The notes under the pieces: model-generated
Told to the model about the DNA's origin: nothing
Seen by the model: only the letters and a program-made list of their open reading frames with translations
The model's database searches: none
Assembly: GCA_021819125.1 (NCBI GenBank)
Contig: JAKARW010000002.1
Span: 23,377-87,376, forward strand
Origin: Pseudomonadota bacterium
GTDB taxonomy: Bacteria; Pseudomonadota; Gammaproteobacteria; Acidiferrobacterales; Acidiferrobacteraceae
Direction of reading: 5' to 3'
DNA length: 64,000 nucleotides
In this document: positions 11,359 through 22,344 of the stretch, piece after piece
Numbering within the stretch: position 1 is the first letter of the stretch
Layout of the letters: every line of letters begins with the position of its first letter
Translations under genes and position numbers: made by a program

Positions 11359-12546
11359 TCATACCCCCTCGCATCCTTCAAGTGTTCCTCTTACGCCGCG
11401 CGCGGCCACCTCGGCCAAGATACCGGGGAGCAGGGCCAGCACGCGCTGCACGCAGGCCTTTGTGTTATAGCGCCCAAACGAAAACCGGATCGCCCCCAGG
11501 GCCGCGCGCCGCTCAAGACCCATGGCGGTCAACACGTGCGACGGCTCCATGCCGCCTTTTGCGCAGGCCGCGCCTTGAGAGACGGCCACGCCGCGACGGT
11601 CAAGGGCCTCCATGATGTGTTCACCATCCAAAGTCCCAAAACCGACGTTGCTCGTGTTGGGTAGTCGCGGCGCCCCGGCTCCATGGATCCGAGCCGCGGG
11701 AAAGCACTCCCTGATGCCCCGCTCGAGGTCATCGCGCAGCCCACCCACGCGCCGGGCCTGCAGGTCGAGATCCTGCTGAATAAGCGCACACGCGCTCCCG
11801 AGCGCCACGATCGCCGGAAGATTCTCGGTCCCACCGCGCCAAGCGCGCTCCTGGTGCCCCCACAAAAGCGGCGCGATCTTCAAGCCCTTGCGCAGAAACA
11901 ACGCCCCCACCCCGGGAGGCGCATGCAGCTTATGGCCGGACAAGGACAACAGGCTAATCGGGATCTGCGCCAGATCCACTGGGATCCTGCCTACCGCCTG
12001 GACCGCATCGACATGAAGCGCCACACCCGATGCCTGCGCGATCTCGGCGATCTCGGCTATCGGAAACAGCACGCCGGTCTCATTGTTGGCCCACATGACC
12101 GTCACAAGCGCGGTATCCGCCGCAAGCCTTGCCGTTATCGCATGAGCGGCAAGCCTGCCCTCGCCGTCGACCGGGGCATAGGAGACGCGCACCCCCGATC
12201 CCTCGAGGTGGCGTAACAGCCTCATCGTCGAAGGATGTTCGACTGTGCTTGTCACAATATGTCGTCGATCCGGATGCGCGGCAAGCGTACCGAGGATCGC
12301 CATATGGGCGGCTTCGGTGCCGGAACTCGTAAATACGATCTCTTGCGGCCGCGCGCTTATGAGCCCCGCCACCTGGGCACGCGCCTCCTCAAGTAACCTT
12401 TTGGCACGCATGCCCGCGGCGTGCTTGCTAGAGGGGTTTCCGATGTGAGGCCCCATCGCCCCCAGCATCGCCATAAGGCACTCGTGCGCTACGGCCCCGG
12501 TCGCGTTATTGTCGAGGTAGACATCCGCCGATACGTTTTCGGTCAT
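11359..12546 (-). CDS. nifS: cysteine desulfurase NifS
   Basis: VYLDNNATGAV.., SGHKLHAPPGVGALF. Confidence 0.93.
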   Translation of the reverse strand: MTENVSADVYLDNNATGAVAHECLMAMLGAMGPHIGNPSSKHAAGMRAKRLLEEARAQVAGLISARPQEIVFTSSGTEAAHMAILGTLAAHPDRRHIVTSTVEHPSTMRLLRHLEGSGVRVSYAPVDGEGRLAAHAITARLAADTALVTVMWANNETGVLFPIAEIAEIAQASGVALHVDAVQAVGRIPVDLAQIPISLLSLSGHKLHAPPGVGALFLRKGLKIAPLLWGHQERAWRGGTENLPAIVALGSACALIQQDLDLQARRVGGLRDDLERGIRECFPAARIHGAGAPRLPNTSNVGFGTLDGEHIMEALDRRGVAVSQGAACAKGGMEPSHVLTAMGLERRAALGAIRFSFGRYNTKACVQRVLALLPGILAEVAARGVRGTLEGCEGV

Positions 12547-12599
12547 CGTCCAAGGCCTCTTACTCGTAGCTCAAGACATCGATCGGCGCGCCGCTTCAC

Positions 12600-12890
12600 T
12601 TACGTGTCCGCGCCATCGGCCGCGGTTGTGCTCTCAAGCTCGCGTGCCTTCATGCCCACCCGATAGCCATGGGTCACGAAATCCACGCCATAGATATAGA
12701 ACTGCTGCAAAAATGTCCCGATACTCGTCACATAACCCTCGTCACCCTTCTTCACAAGAATGTCTCCTATGTCCTTGCCAGGAAAGGTGCCGTCGTTGCG
12801 CACGGTTTTGCGCGAGCGGACTTTTTGCCCGTACTCGAATTGGGGAGGCCCATTCAACTCCACGACATCATGGTCTCGGTCAATCTTCAC
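12600..12890 (-). CDS. nifZ: nitrogen fixation protein NifZ
   Basis: FEYGQKVRSRKTVRNDGTFPGKDIGDILVKKGDEGYV. Confidence 0.9.
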   Translation of the reverse strand: MKIDRDHDVVELNGPPQFEYGQKVRSRKTVRNDGTFPGKDIGDILVKKGDEGYVTSIGTFLQQFYIYGVDFVTHGYRVGMKARELESTTAADGADT

Positions 12891-12935
12891 CTGCGCCCTC
12901 CCTTCGTGCCGCTCATAAAGCGTTTGTCTCGACGT

Positions 12936-13298
12936 TTAAGGGCCGCGCTTTAGGCGGCTTATATCGACGATGGCCGACCGCGGGTCGGCGGTCGAACAAC
13001 CGCAATGGCCGCCTTTTGGATCCAAAACCGTAAAGCCCGAGGAATGAACGGCATCCGAAAAATCCAGGGTGCACCGGTTGAGAATCTCCTCGGTTGCAGG
13101 TGGCATATAGATGGTCAGATCCTCGTACTTTGTTGTCACATCACCATGGGATCCAAAGGCCTCGACACTGAACTCGACACTCGTCCCCGAACATCCGTGA
13201 GGGGTCGCCAGCAACCGGATCCCGGATGTCGGGTGGCCGCTCATTCGCAACATACGGCGCATGAACTTGAGCGCGGATGGCGTAATCGTCATGCACAT
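12936..13298 (-). CDS. HesB/IscA-family Fe-S assembly protein
   Basis: MTITPSALKFMRRML..; CGCS C-terminus. Confidence 0.8.
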   Translation of the reverse strand: MCMTITPSALKFMRRMLRMSGHPTSGIRLLATPHGCSGTSVEFSVEAFGSHGDVTTKYEDLTIYMPPATEEILNRCTLDFSDAVHSSGFTVLDPKGGHCGCSTADPRSAIVDISRLKRGP

Positions 13299-13316
13299 GA
13301 GTTTTGTGCCCCTTTT

Positions 13317-13535
13317 TTAAGCCTGATAACGCGCGACGCTTGAGTCGACCACGCAAGTGTTTTCGACCGGGCACACCGCCACGCATTGAGGGTCATCGAA
13401 ATACCCAATGCACTCCGTGCACTTTTCCGGCTTTATGATGTATGTGCCATTTTTTTCGCGGATGGCGTTGTTCGGACATTCGGGCTCGCAGGCCGAGCAG
13501 GCGGTGCATTGCGAGCTTATGATCTTGTATGGCAT
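13317..13535 (-). CDS. fdxN: 2[4Fe-4S] ferredoxin, FdxN-type
   Basis: [16 protein letters not shown]; downstream of nifB. Confidence 0.88.
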   Translation of the reverse strand: MPYKIISSQCTACSACEPECPNNAIREKNGTYIIKPEKCTECIGYFDDPQCVAVCPVENTCVVDSSVARYQA

Positions 13536-13573
13536 TGTGGCTTCCTCGTGGTTTTGGATATCTCATGCAAGAC

Positions 13574-15124
13574 TTAGGCGGCGACGTAGGCCCCCTGGCG
13601 GATAGCGGCGTCACCCTTTGGCAAATGCGTAATCTCGCCTTTTTCGACCCGGTCGATGTAGGTTTTGTAGTAGGCAATGGCCGCGGCATCTATAAACTCA
13701 TGGGCGCATGAATCGACCGGCTCTATGCCCGCCTGTTTCAGGGTGGCTTGTGGGCAACCGCCGATCTTGGCGACGAGCACCGCCGTGCAATCGTTCAGTG
13801 CGCGGATGATGGTGGGGAGGGTATCTTCCTCGCCGTAGCCGCCCTCACAATACAGATCGACGCGCCGATGGCCGACGAACTTGGCACCTAAAGCGCTCAC
13901 CTCGTAGATCTGAAACTCCTTGGCATGTCCGAAATGCTCGTTTACGCGCCCTTCGCCCTTAGTGGCCACCGCCACCAGGATCGCAATATCGGCACCGCGT
14001 CCGCGTAAACTTTCAAGTTCAGCCTCTTTGGCCGCGAGCTTCTCGTTTCTCTTGTCCTCAACCGCGGCCTGGTAGGCGCGCCGCGCCGCGCCGTCGTAGG
14101 CAAGCTCGCTTTCCATGACCTTCTCGGTGGTGAACTCAGACGACCGATCCTCGCCCAGAAGGCCTACGGCATCCGCCCGGCACTGCCGACAATGCCGCAT
14201 CATGTTCATCTGCCCCTCGCAGCGGTCTTGCAGGGCCTTGAGCTCTTGCGCGGTGGGCCCGCGAACCCCAGTGAGACCGAACACCGTTCCATGTTCGGGC
14301 GCGGATATGAGCGGCATAATGTTGTGCAGAAAGGCCCCACGCGATTTCACGGCTTTGTTGACCTCGACCAAATGCCGATCGTTGACCCCCGGGATCATGA
14401 CTGAGTTGACCTTGCAGAGAATTCCGCGCTCGGTCAGCATCTCGAGGCCCTGCATCTGGCGCTCGTGAAGGATCTGGGCCGCATCACGCCCCGTGTGGCG
14501 CTTATGCTGGTAATAGATCCAGGGGTAGATCCGGGCGCCGATGTCGGGGTCCACCATGTTGATGGTGATGGTCACGTGGTCGACATTGAGGTCTTTGATC
14601 CGGTCGACGTAGTCGGGCAACGCCAAGCCATTGGTGGATAGGCAGAGCTTGATATCGGGGGCCTCGCGGGCGATGAGCTCGAAGGTCTTAAATGTCTTTT
14701 CGGGATTGGCGAGCGGGTCTCCCGGCCCGGCGATGCCAAGAACCGTCATCTGCGGAATGGCGCTTGCCACGGCAAGGGTCTTGCGCGCGGCCTGTTCAGG
14801 AGTCAAGCGCTCGCTCACAACGCCCGGGCGCGATTCGTTAGCGCAATCGTATTTACGATTGCAGTAGTTGCACTGGATGTTACAGGCGGGTGCCACCGCC
14901 ACATGCATGCGCGCATAGTGATGGTGGGCCTCCTCGCTGTAACAGGGGTGGTTTTTGATTTTTTCCCAGACGCCCGGCGCCATATCCGCGGGCGCCATGG
15001 ATGATCCGCAGCTGGCCTTGCCAGAGCCGCCCGCGGACCCGCACCCCTTATGTTCAAAGATCGCCCGAGCGCTTACACTTAAAGGGGCTCGCGCTCGCCG
15101 CTCATCCAAATCTTTCGACTCCAT
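13574..15124 (-). CDS. nifB: FeMo-co biosynthesis radical SAM protein NifB
   Basis: [14 protein letters not shown] radical SAM motif; C-terminal NifX-like domain; AAGGAG RBS. Confidence 0.96.
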   Translation of the reverse strand: MESKDLDERRARAPLSVSARAIFEHKGCGSAGGSGKASCGSSMAPADMAPGVWEKIKNHPCYSEEAHHHYARMHVAVAPACNIQCNYCNRKYDCANESRPGVVSERLTPEQAARKTLAVASAIPQMTVLGIAGPGDPLANPEKTFKTFELIAREAPDIKLCLSTNGLALPDYVDRIKDLNVDHVTITINMVDPDIGARIYPWIYYQHKRHTGRDAAQILHERQMQGLEMLTERGILCKVNSVMIPGVNDRHLVEVNKAVKSRGAFLHNIMPLISAPEHGTVFGLTGVRGPTAQELKALQDRCEGQMNMMRHCRQCRADAVGLLGEDRSSEFTTEKVMESELAYDGAARRAYQAAVEDKRNEKLAAKEAELESLRGRGADIAILVAVATKGEGRVNEHFGHAKEFQIYEVSALGAKFVGHRRVDLYCEGGYGEEDTLPTIIRALNDCTAVLVAKIGGCPQATLKQAGIEPVDSCAHEFIDAAAIAYYKTYIDRVEKGEITHLPKGDAAIRQGAYVAA

Positions 15125-15206
15125 AAAAAGGCTCCTTTGAATGGGAACGAAAACCGCAATCGCCACGGCCCCGCTCTTTATGATGCGGTCGATTGACCTA
15201 TCCCTC

Positions 15207-15222
15207 AGCAAACGCCGTGCCA
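15207..15222 (-). promoter_or_regulatory. sigma54 -24/-12 promoter of nifB operon
   Basis: TGGCACGGCGTTTGCT. Confidence 0.92.
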
Positions 15223-15285
15223 GAGGCGCTTGCCGCCAATAACAGCGCGGTGGCGCGGCGCGACACCTCATACCAAAGATATGTG

Positions 15286-15301
15286 TGTCGTGTTAGCGAC
15301 A
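15286..15301. promoter_or_regulatory. NifA UAS between nifB and iscA-like gene
   Basis: TGTCGTGTTAGCGACA; degenerate second site CGTCGTTCATGCGACA at 15326-15341. Confidence 0.85.
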
Positions 15302-15460
15302 GATTCAGACAAAACCGGCAAGGTTCGTCGTTCATGCGACACGAGCCGCGCGGCTTTCAGTCGTCAGACAAGCGCCGCCGGATACAGGCCGGGGAAACTT
15401 CCGGCGGTTTTAGCGGAGCTAAGCGGGCATGAGCCGAGCGCCCCGGCAAAAGCAGGGGCG

Positions 15461-15476
15461 TGGCATAAGACTTGCT
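15461..15476 (+). promoter_or_regulatory. sigma54 -24/-12 promoter of A-type carrier gene
   Basis: TGGCATAAGACTTGCT. Confidence 0.85.
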
Positions 15477-15581
15477 TTTTATCAAGGTGTGCGCCCTGGT
15501 GTTGGGGGCCAAACGGGATTTCGGCGCCGGACAGTGGCCGCAAGGCAACTGGCGCCCCCCAGAGGATAAAATGGAGACCTC

Positions 15582-15980
15582 ATGACGACTGGCATGGCAT
15601 TGAAAATGGCGGCGGATCCCATTGAGGCGATCGAACCGATTTGCGAAATCGACGACTTTGTCACGGTGAGCGCGGCGGCTCTTAAGAAGATGCGCGCGCT
15701 TATGGATGAGGAGGGTCCGGGGCCACATTTTCTGCGTATATGGGTAAGTGGCGGAGGGTGCGCGGGGTTTCAGTACGGCTTTTGCTTCGAGCAAGCGAGC
15801 GAGCCCGGGGACCGGATCATCGAGAAAAGCGGGGTGCGCGTAGTCATCGATCCGCTTAGTCTGCCGTATCTCGCAAGCGTCACCATCGACTACCGGGACG
15901 ACCTGAAGGGGGCGCGCTTTATCGTGAAAAACCCAAACGCCCGCACGACCTGCGGCTGCGGTAACTCGTTTTCCCCTTAA
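15582..15980 (+). CDS. A-type Fe-S carrier (IscA/ErpA/HesB family)
   Basis: LRIWVSGGGCAGFQYGF..; TTCGCGNSF C-terminus. Confidence 0.9.
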   Translation: MTTGMALKMAADPIEAIEPICEIDDFVTVSAAALKKMRALMDEEGPGPHFLRIWVSGGGCAGFQYGFCFEQASEPGDRIIEKSGVRVVIDPLSLPYLASVTIDYRDDLKGARFIVKNPNARTTCGCGNSFSP

Positions 15981-16146
15981 AGCCGATGGCAAGTCCTTGC
16001 GCCAAGGCGTGCCGCAGGCCCTGTCGGCGAATGGCGGGCGTCACGCGCTGTTTTTTAAGCGTTCGACACACGCCGACATTTTAAGTCTGCGGGCATGTGG
16101 ACGCGGCGTGGCAACCCGTACGCCTGACATCAGCGGATGGTAAGTG

Positions 16147-16449
16147 TCAGCCGAACTTGAATAATATCCCATAGCCTCCGCGCGGGTACTCCCAGCGGAC
16201 GTTTCTATGTTCAGTGCATATCACGCGGCAGGTCCCGCACTCCAAGCAGCCGTCTGTTATGAGAGTCACGCGCCCCGCGTTGTCCTCGGAATAGCACCCG
16301 GCCGGACAGCAGAACGTGCAAAACTTTTCCTTGCACTGAACGGCGCAGACATTGGCGTCGGCGATTTCTATATGGGACCTGCCCGCGTCCACTCGATAGC
16401 GGTTTTGAAAAAGCTTCTCCTCTATGCGTATCATTCGAAAGCCCTCCAC
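16147..16449 (-). CDS. fixX: ferredoxin-like protein FixX
   Basis: [28 protein letters not shown]; end of fixABCX. Confidence 0.92.
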   Translation of the reverse strand: MEGFRMIRIEEKLFQNRYRVDAGRSHIEIADANVCAVQCKEKFCTFCCPAGCYSEDNAGRVTLITDGCLECGTCRVICTEHRNVRWEYPRGGYGILFKFG

Positions 16450-17729
16450 AGCTTGAAGGCGTCCGCGAATAACCCGAAGGTTGTGCGGGCGCGCGTGAAC
16501 GTCTTGCGGATCGCGCGCTCCTTGGTCTTTTTGTCGACGCCGTCGACGGTCAGCAAGGTGTGCGCGGCCTGGCTTGCGAGATTGGGGTAGGCGGTGAAGA
16601 ACTGGCGATTTCGGTCCATGATGTCCGGAACGTCTTTATACTTTTTGAGGTCCTTCATCACGAAACTCTCGTCTAGGGCGGCGCGATAGGCCGCCAGATT
16701 TCGAGCGGTCATGGGCTTGTCGCGGGCTTTTAGGTCGATGACCGTTTCGGCGGCAATCCGCCCGGTGGTCATGGCGAGGTTGGATCCCTCGCGATGCACG
16801 GCGTTTACGAACATGCCGGCGTCGCCCACTATGAGCCAGCCGTCGCCATAGACCGCGGGGATGGCGTTATAGCCGCCCTCGGGAATGAGATGCGCCGTGT
16901 ATTCCTTCATTTCACCGCCCGCGAGCAGCGGCTTTATGGCGGGATGCTCCTTCATCTGCTCAAGCAGGGCATAAGGCGCGATCCCGCTTTTCTTGAAGTC
17001 GGAGAGCAGGCAGCCGACCCCGATCGTCACCGACTCTTTGTTCGTATACAAAAAGCCCGTGCCGACCATGCCCTGGGTGATCTTGCCGGCCATTTCTATG
17101 ACGACACCCTCGGTGCCCTTGACGTTGAACCGCTCCTCGATGGTCGATTCCGGCAGGAAGTGGATTTCCTTGACGGCCAATCCGACGTCCTTGGGTTTCA
17201 ATTCCTCGTGGAACCCGGCTTTGCGCGCAAGCAGCGAGTTCACACCGTCGGCAAGGATGACGACATCCGCATAGACAGAACCGTTCTCGCGGTCGGTGCG
17301 GACCCCCACCACCTGGCGTCCATCCATGTGCAGATCGAGCACCGTGGTCTCACATACGACCAGCGCCCCGGCATCCCGCACCTTTTGGGAAAACCAGCGG
17401 TCGAACTGGGAACGGATGATGGTGTAGCGATTATGGGGGGGCTTGCTGAAATCCGCCGACCGATACGTGCCGCCCAGGTAAGACTCGTCGTCTAGAACCC
17501 AGACGCGCTGTTCGATGATGTGGCGTTCAAGCGGCGCATCCTCGCGAAAATCCGGTATGACCCGCTCCAGGGCATCGGAATATAAGATCGCCCCCTGGAC
17601 ATTCTTGGACCCGGAATACTCGCCGCGCTCGATCTGCAAGACCTTGAGACCGGCCTTGGCCATGGTATAGGCCGCGGTATTCCCAGCCGGCCCCGCACCC
17701 ACGACAATGGCATCAAAATGCTCGGACAT
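16431..17729 (-). CDS. fixC: FixC ETF-quinone oxidoreductase-like flavoprotein
   Basis: [42 protein letters not shown]. Confidence 0.93.
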   Translation of the reverse strand: MSEHFDAIVVGAGPAGNTAAYTMAKAGLKVLQIERGEYSGSKNVQGAILYSDALERVIPDFREDAPLERHIIEQRVWVLDDESYLGGTYRSADFSKPPHNRYTIIRSQFDRWFSQKVRDAGALVVCETTVLDLHMDGRQVVGVRTDRENGSVYADVVILADGVNSLLARKAGFHEELKPKDVGLAVKEIHFLPESTIEERFNVKGTEGVVIEMAGKITQGMVGTGFLYTNKESVTIGVGCLLSDFKKSGIAPYALLEQMKEHPAIKPLLAGGEMKEYTAHLIPEGGYNAIPAVYGDGWLIVGDAGMFVNAVHREGSNLAMTTGRIAAETVIDLKARDKPMTARNLAAYRAALDESFVMKDLKKYKDVPDIMDRNRQFFTAYPNLASQAAHTLLTVDGVDKKTKERAIRKTFTRARTTFGLFADAFKLWRAFE

Positions 17730-17745
17730 AAACCCTCCTTTGCCG

Positions 17746-18849
17746 TCAGCAGGCCTGCTTGCGCGCCTGCAGATGTTCCGTGAACGCCTGCGTCAACGCC
17801 GGCAGAATGGTCATGGCGTTGCCGACGATACCGTAGTGCGCGAAATCGAAGATCGGGGCGTTGGCATCCTCGTTGATGGCGATGATCACGTCGGATTTGT
17901 CCATGCCCACGCGATGCTGCACGGCCCCCGAGATGCCGGCCGCGATATAAAGCCGCGGCCGAACGGTCTTCCCCGACTGCCCGACCTGGCGATCCGCGCC
18001 GACCCAGCCGGCCTGGATGACCGGACGGCTCGCGCCCACCTCGGCGCCCAGCACGCGCGCAAGGTCCTGGATGAGGCGGAAGTTCTCCTGGCGCTTCATC
18101 CCGCGCCCGCCGCTTACGATAATGTCGGCGAACGGCAAGTTGGCCTCGGCCACATGGTCATCGGGAATAAACTGAAGGACCTTGGTGACGATCGACTCCT
18201 CGACGAGGGTGACCGGATGATCTATGACGCGTCCCGTGCGCGCCGGGTCCGCCTGGGGTGTCACCATGACGCGCGGACGTATGGTCGCCATCTGCGGACG
18301 GTAGTTCAACGTCACGATGGTGCATAACAGGCTGCCCCCGAAGGTCGGGCGGGTCGCTGCAAGCCCGCGGTTTTCGGGATCGATTGCAAGCCCGGTGCAA
18401 TCGGCCGTAAGCCCGGTCTTCAAGGTCGTGGCCACGCTGCCGGCGAGGTCGCGCCCGAGCGTGGTCGCCCCCAGTAGCAGGATCTCCGGACAGTAGCGGT
18501 TGACGAGCTCAGTGAGGATTGCGGTATAGGGGGCGTTGCGGTAATCCTTTAGAGCCGGATGACACGCGAGGTAACAGAGGTCCGCGCCGTAGTGAATCGC
18601 CTGATCGCAGAACGCGCGGATGGCGCTATCCGGCGGGCCGAGCAAGACCGCGGCAAGCTCCACCTTGAGGGCATCGGCAAGCTTGCGGCCCTCGCCGAGC
18701 AACTCCCAGGAAACAGGATGAACGTGGCCCCGCTCATATTCGACGAAGACCCAGACACCCTTGTAGCCGGCCAGGCGTTCATCGAGCTTTTGAACGCGCC
18801 GGCCGGCGGGACGCGAAGCCGGCGCTTTTTGTGTCTCCGTGGATGTCAT
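17746..18849 (-). CDS. fixB: electron transfer flavoprotein alpha, FixB
   Basis: VVSGGRGMK.., ETF-alpha C-terminal FAD domain. Confidence 0.93.
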   Translation of the reverse strand: MTSTETQKAPASRPAGRRVQKLDERLAGYKGVWVFVEYERGHVHPVSWELLGEGRKLADALKVELAAVLLGPPDSAIRAFCDQAIHYGADLCYLACHPALKDYRNAPYTAILTELVNRYCPEILLLGATTLGRDLAGSVATTLKTGLTADCTGLAIDPENRGLAATRPTFGGSLLCTIVTLNYRPQMATIRPRVMVTPQADPARTGRVIDHPVTLVEESIVTKVLQFIPDDHVAEANLPFADIIVSGGRGMKRQENFRLIQDLARVLGAEVGASRPVIQAGWVGADRQVGQSGKTVRPRLYIAAGISGAVQHRVGMDKSDVIIAINEDANAPIFDFAHYGIVGNAMTILPALTQAFTEHLQARKQAC

Positions 18850-19709
18850 AGGGGTCTCTCGTCAGGCACAGGGGAAGGGTTGATGGCGAGCGCCACGTCC
18901 GGATGCCGGGACACGATCTTTGCCACCAAAGTCGCCGCCAGATCCACCGGCTGCCCGCTTTGTGTCTCGATGATCTCCGCGCGGCGATTGGTAGACGTCG
19001 GCGCAAAGACCTTGGAGACCGCCGTCGGCGAACCTTTCAGGCCGATCTTGGTGACATCCTCGATATGGGCATCGTCCTTGCTCCAGGTCGTAAGCTTATG
19101 GCGCTCGGCACGAAACACGTCCGTCAATGAGGCAAAGCGCATGTCATTGATGCCCTCGAGCACGGTGATGAGCGCAGGCAGCCTGGTCTTCAAGACCTGC
19201 ACGCCACCCTCGGATCGTCTGTGCACGACGATCTCGCGAGCCGAAAGGTCAAGAGAAACGATCTTGCTGACATAGGTGAGCAGCTGCATGTCGAGGCGGG
19301 TCGCGATCCCGGGCCCGACCTGCGCGGTATCGCCATCTATGGTCTGCTTGCCGGCAAACACGAGATCCACGGGCAAGCTCTGATGAACCTGACGTATGGC
19401 CGCCGACAGGGCGTAACTTGTGGCCAGCGTATCGGCACCAGCGAACGCCCGGTCTGTCAGAAGAATCGCCTCATCGGCGCCGAATGCCAAGGCCTTGCGG
19501 AGCGCCGCCTCGGCCTGCGGCGGGCCCATGCACAAGGCCGTGATGCGCCCGCGATAGCGATCCTTCAGGCGCAGCGCCTCCTCTAAAGCATAGAGATCGT
19601 AGGGATTGACGATCGCCGGCACCCCTTGACGCATGATCGTATTGGTGACCGGATGCACGCGGATCTGCGCGCTGTCTGGCACCTGTTTTATGCACACAAG
19701 GATATGCAT
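18846..19709 (-). CDS. fixA: electron transfer flavoprotein beta, FixA
   Basis: [38 protein letters not shown]. Confidence 0.93.
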   Translation of the reverse strand: MHILVCIKQVPDSAQIRVHPVTNTIMRQGVPAIVNPYDLYALEEALRLKDRYRGRITALCMGPPQAEAALRKALAFGADEAILLTDRAFAGADTLATSYALSAAIRQVHQSLPVDLVFAGKQTIDGDTAQVGPGIATRLDMQLLTYVSKIVSLDLSAREIVVHRRSEGGVQVLKTRLPALITVLEGINDMRFASLTDVFRAERHKLTTWSKDDAHIEDVTKIGLKGSPTAVSKVFAPTSTNRRAEIIETQSGQPVDLAATLVAKIVSRHPDVALAINPSPVPDERPL

Positions 19710-19710
19710 G

Positions 19711-20073
19711 TCACTCCCCCTTGGGCCGCGTAACGGCGACGCGCGAAATGTTTGTTACCGCGACCTGCGGCGTCTGGTCCTGGAACACCCGGAAGACCTT
19801 TTCGGCCTGCGCGCTGGATCGCGCAAAGTCTTCATGGGACCGCTTGAGAAGCGAGGCGCACAGCGCGCGCAGGCTTTCGCTATCGGCTGGCGTGTCATCA
19901 AGGGCGGTCGCCAGATATTGGCGAAAACGCTTCAAGATATGGAGGCGGTTTACGTTCACGACGTGCCGGTCGTAGGGCACCGCGAAATAGTCAAAAAATT
20001 CCTCGGCCGCCGATAATTGGCCGAGATCGCGAAACAGCCGTTGGCTTTCGGATGCCTGGGATTTTTCATTCAT
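19711..20073 (-). CDS. nifW: nitrogenase stabilising/protective protein NifW
   Basis: LSAAEEFFDYFAVPYDRHVVNVNRLHILKRF. Confidence 0.92.
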   Translation of the reverse strand: MNEKSQASESQRLFRDLGQLSAAEEFFDYFAVPYDRHVVNVNRLHILKRFRQYLATALDDTPADSESLRALCASLLKRSHEDFARSSAQAEKVFRVFQDQTPQVAVTNISRVAVTRPKGE

Positions 20074-21215
20074 ATGGTCACCCCGATCAAGCGCGCGCGT
20101 TGAGTCTCGCCAAGAAAATCGCGCAGATCCTGGTCGCTCGGCGAGGTCTTGGTGCGGATGGTATGGGCCCGGATGAGAGGCACGATCCCGCGCGCCTGCT
20201 CACGGCTCAAGGTGATGCCGAGCTTGTCATAGACATAAGTCACGGCCTGCGAGCCCGAGTATTTTCCAAGCACGATGCGATGCGATCGGCCGACTTCCGC
20301 CGGGTCGAATCCCTGATAGGTCCGTACATCCTTCAAAAGCCCATCGACATGGATGCCGGCCTCGTGGGTAAAAACGGCGTCGCCCACCACGCTCTTTTGG
20401 GGAGGGGCCGGTCGGCCCGAGGCCCGGCCGACAAGCTCCGAGATCGTCGGCAGCTGTTTCATATCGATGCCGGTCGTGCGCCGGTAGATCACATGAAGCG
20501 CGAGCGCGACCTCTTCTAGGCTTGCGTTGCCGGCGCGCTCACCGAGGCCATTGACGGTCGTATTGACGTAGCGCGCGCCGGCAAGCACCGCCGCGAGCGT
20601 ATTGGCGGTCGCAAGGCCGAGATCGTCGTGCGCATGCATCTCGATCGGCAGGTCGGTGTTTGCCACGAGCGCATGGAGACGTTCGTGGGTGGTGAATGGA
20701 TCCAGCACCCCCAGGGTATCGGCAAACCGCAGACGCCAGGCACCGGCCTTTTGCGCCACCTCCGCCACGCGGTACAAAAAATCGGGATCGGCGCGCGAGG
20801 CATCCTCGGCGCCCACCGACACACTCATCCCGCGATCAACGGCGGTACCCACAAAACGCTCTACGGTCTTTAGCACCCACGCGCGGTTGCGTTTGAGTTT
20901 GTACGCCATATGAATGTCCGACACCGGAATGGATAGATGCACCAGGACGTTTCCGCAGAGGCTCGCGGCATCGAGGTCGGCGTGACACATGCGTGCCCAC
21001 ACCATGAGTCGGGCGCGCAGGCCAAGCGCGCCGATCGCGCGGATCGTTTCGCGCTCCTCGGGACTTAGAATCGGTATACCGACCTCCATCTCCGCCACCC
21101 CGGCCTTATCCAGGGCACAAGCGATGGCGATCTTCTCCTCGGCGCTAAAGACCACGCCTGCGGTCTGTTCGCCGTCGCGCAGCGTGGTATCGTTGATGCC
21201 GACGTTAAGATCCAT
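20070..21215 (-). CDS. nifV: homocitrate synthase NifV
   Basis: NVGINDTTLRDGEQTAGVVFSAEEKIAIA. Confidence 0.94.
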   Translation of the reverse strand: MDLNVGINDTTLRDGEQTAGVVFSAEEKIAIACALDKAGVAEMEVGIPILSPEERETIRAIGALGLRARLMVWARMCHADLDAASLCGNVLVHLSIPVSDIHMAYKLKRNRAWVLKTVERFVGTAVDRGMSVSVGAEDASRADPDFLYRVAEVAQKAGAWRLRFADTLGVLDPFTTHERLHALVANTDLPIEMHAHDDLGLATANTLAAVLAGARYVNTTVNGLGERAGNASLEEVALALHVIYRRTTGIDMKQLPTISELVGRASGRPAPPQKSVVGDAVFTHEAGIHVDGLLKDVRTYQGFDPAEVGRSHRIVLGKYSGSQAVTYVYDKLGITLSREQARGIVPLIRAHTIRTKTSPSDQDLRDFLGETQRARLIGVTI

Positions 21216-21251
21216 GGCGTAAGCCCTCAAAGCCGTTCGTAGATCACCAAT

Positions 21252-21267
21252 AGCAAGGGCCATGCCA
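21252..21267 (-). promoter_or_regulatory. sigma54 -24/-12 promoter of nifVW-fixABCX
   Basis: TGGCATGGCCCTTGCT. Confidence 0.9.
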
Positions 21268-21352
21268 AGGGCCAAAGCGCCATAAAACCGCGGCGCGGCG
21301 CCGATCGCGCCTTGGCAAATGATGAAGGTGTCGGTTTTGCGACCTACGCGCG

Positions 21353-21368
21353 TGTCGGTAAGCCGACA
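21353..21368. promoter_or_regulatory. NifA UAS upstream of nifV
   Basis: TGTCGGTAAGCCGACA; near-match TGTCGGTTTTGCGACC at 21329-21344. Confidence 0.85.
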
Positions 21369-21546
21369 GGGTGCGGGGCCCGGATGACGCCGGGTTCCGC
21401 TCAGTGGAATCTATCGTGAGATGCGCCGCCTTCGTCGGAAATGGCAATAATGGCGGACGGCGACCAGGAAAGCGCGTAATCGGCGGCGAGCGACGGCGCA
21501 CGGCGCGAGACTCGCCGCGCACACCAGGCGCCGGTGCGCGCCGGTC

Positions 21547-21954
21547 TCAGGCGACGCGACTTGCGTCGGGCGCGGCCTCGTGTTTGGCGCGGTAATCCGC
21601 GACCGCCGCGCGGATGGCATCCTCGGCCAGGACCGAGCAGTGGATCTTGACCGGCGGCAGCGCCAGTTCATCGGCTATCGCCTGGTTACTGATCGTCAAG
21701 GCCTCCGCCAAGGTCCGCCCCTTCAGCCACTCGGTCGTGAGGGAACTCGCGGCGATCGCGCTTCCACAGCCGTAGGTCTTAAACCGAGCCTCGGCGATGA
21801 CGCCGCGGTCGTCCACACGAATCTGCAGACGCATGACATCCCCGCAGGCCGGTGCCCCGACCATGCCTGTTCCGACGGCATCATCGTTTTTGTCGAACCC
21901 CCCGACGTTACGGGGGTTTTCGTAATGATCGAGTACCTTATCGCCATAACTCAT
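21547..21954 (-). CDS. nifU: IscU-type NifU N-terminal scaffold
   Basis: MSYGDKVLDHYENPRNVGGF..VGAPACGDVM..TYGCGSAIAASS..KIHCSVLAEDAI; 135 aa only. Confidence 0.9.
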   Translation of the reverse strand: MSYGDKVLDHYENPRNVGGFDKNDDAVGTGMVGAPACGDVMRLQIRVDDRGVIAEARFKTYGCGSAIAASSLTTEWLKGRTLAEALTISNQAIADELALPPVKIHCSVLAEDAIRAAVADYRAKHEAAPDASRVA

Positions 21955-22086
21955 GGTGGTTAATCTCCTGCAAACGATACGTGGGCCGCGCGGGGGCCGG
22001 AGGCGGTATAAGGTGGGGCCTGCAGATCGGCCATCATTGCGCCCGGTGCCGTCATACCGTCCGCAGGCTCCACGCCGTACGTGAGG

Positions 22087-22102
22087 GGCAAATCCCGTGC
22101 CA
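22087..22102 (-). promoter_or_regulatory. sigma54 -24/-12 promoter of nifU
   Basis: TGGCACGGGATTTGCC. Confidence 0.88.
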
Positions 22103-22134
22103 CTTAAAAAAGCCAGCCCGCGTGAGGCCCGGCC

Positions 22135-22150
22135 TGTCGGCTCATCGACA
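22135..22150. promoter_or_regulatory. NifA UAS 1, nifU/nifA intergenic
   Basis: TGTCGGCTCATCGACA. Confidence 0.82.
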
Positions 22151-22174
22151 ATACCCGTACATAATGTCCGTGTT

Positions 22175-22190
22175 TGTCGCATACGAGACA
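22175..22190. promoter_or_regulatory. NifA UAS 2, nifU/nifA intergenic
   Basis: TGTCGCATACGAGACA. Confidence 0.8.
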
Positions 22191-22281
22191 AACCCCGGGG
22201 CGGATAGGCCGAAACCACGGATGGTCCGTTGGGGCCGCAAGCGGCGGGTAAACACACTCGATAGGGGCAACAGCAAGACTT

Positions 22282-22297
22282 GGGGACACATCTTGCA
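22282..22297 (+). promoter_or_regulatory. possible sigma54 promoter of nifA
   Basis: GGGGACACATCTTGCA (GG-N10-GC with imperfect -24). Confidence 0.5.
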
Positions 22298-22344
22298 AGC
22301 GGTACGTAAATTGCCTGATGTCGCGCTAGAATCGGAAATCAGGG

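Noticed and set aside
16098-16118. TGGCAACCCGTACGCC sigma54-like element downstream of the A-type carrier
   Set aside because: Poor -12 half and it points into the convergent fixX end with no gene to drive.
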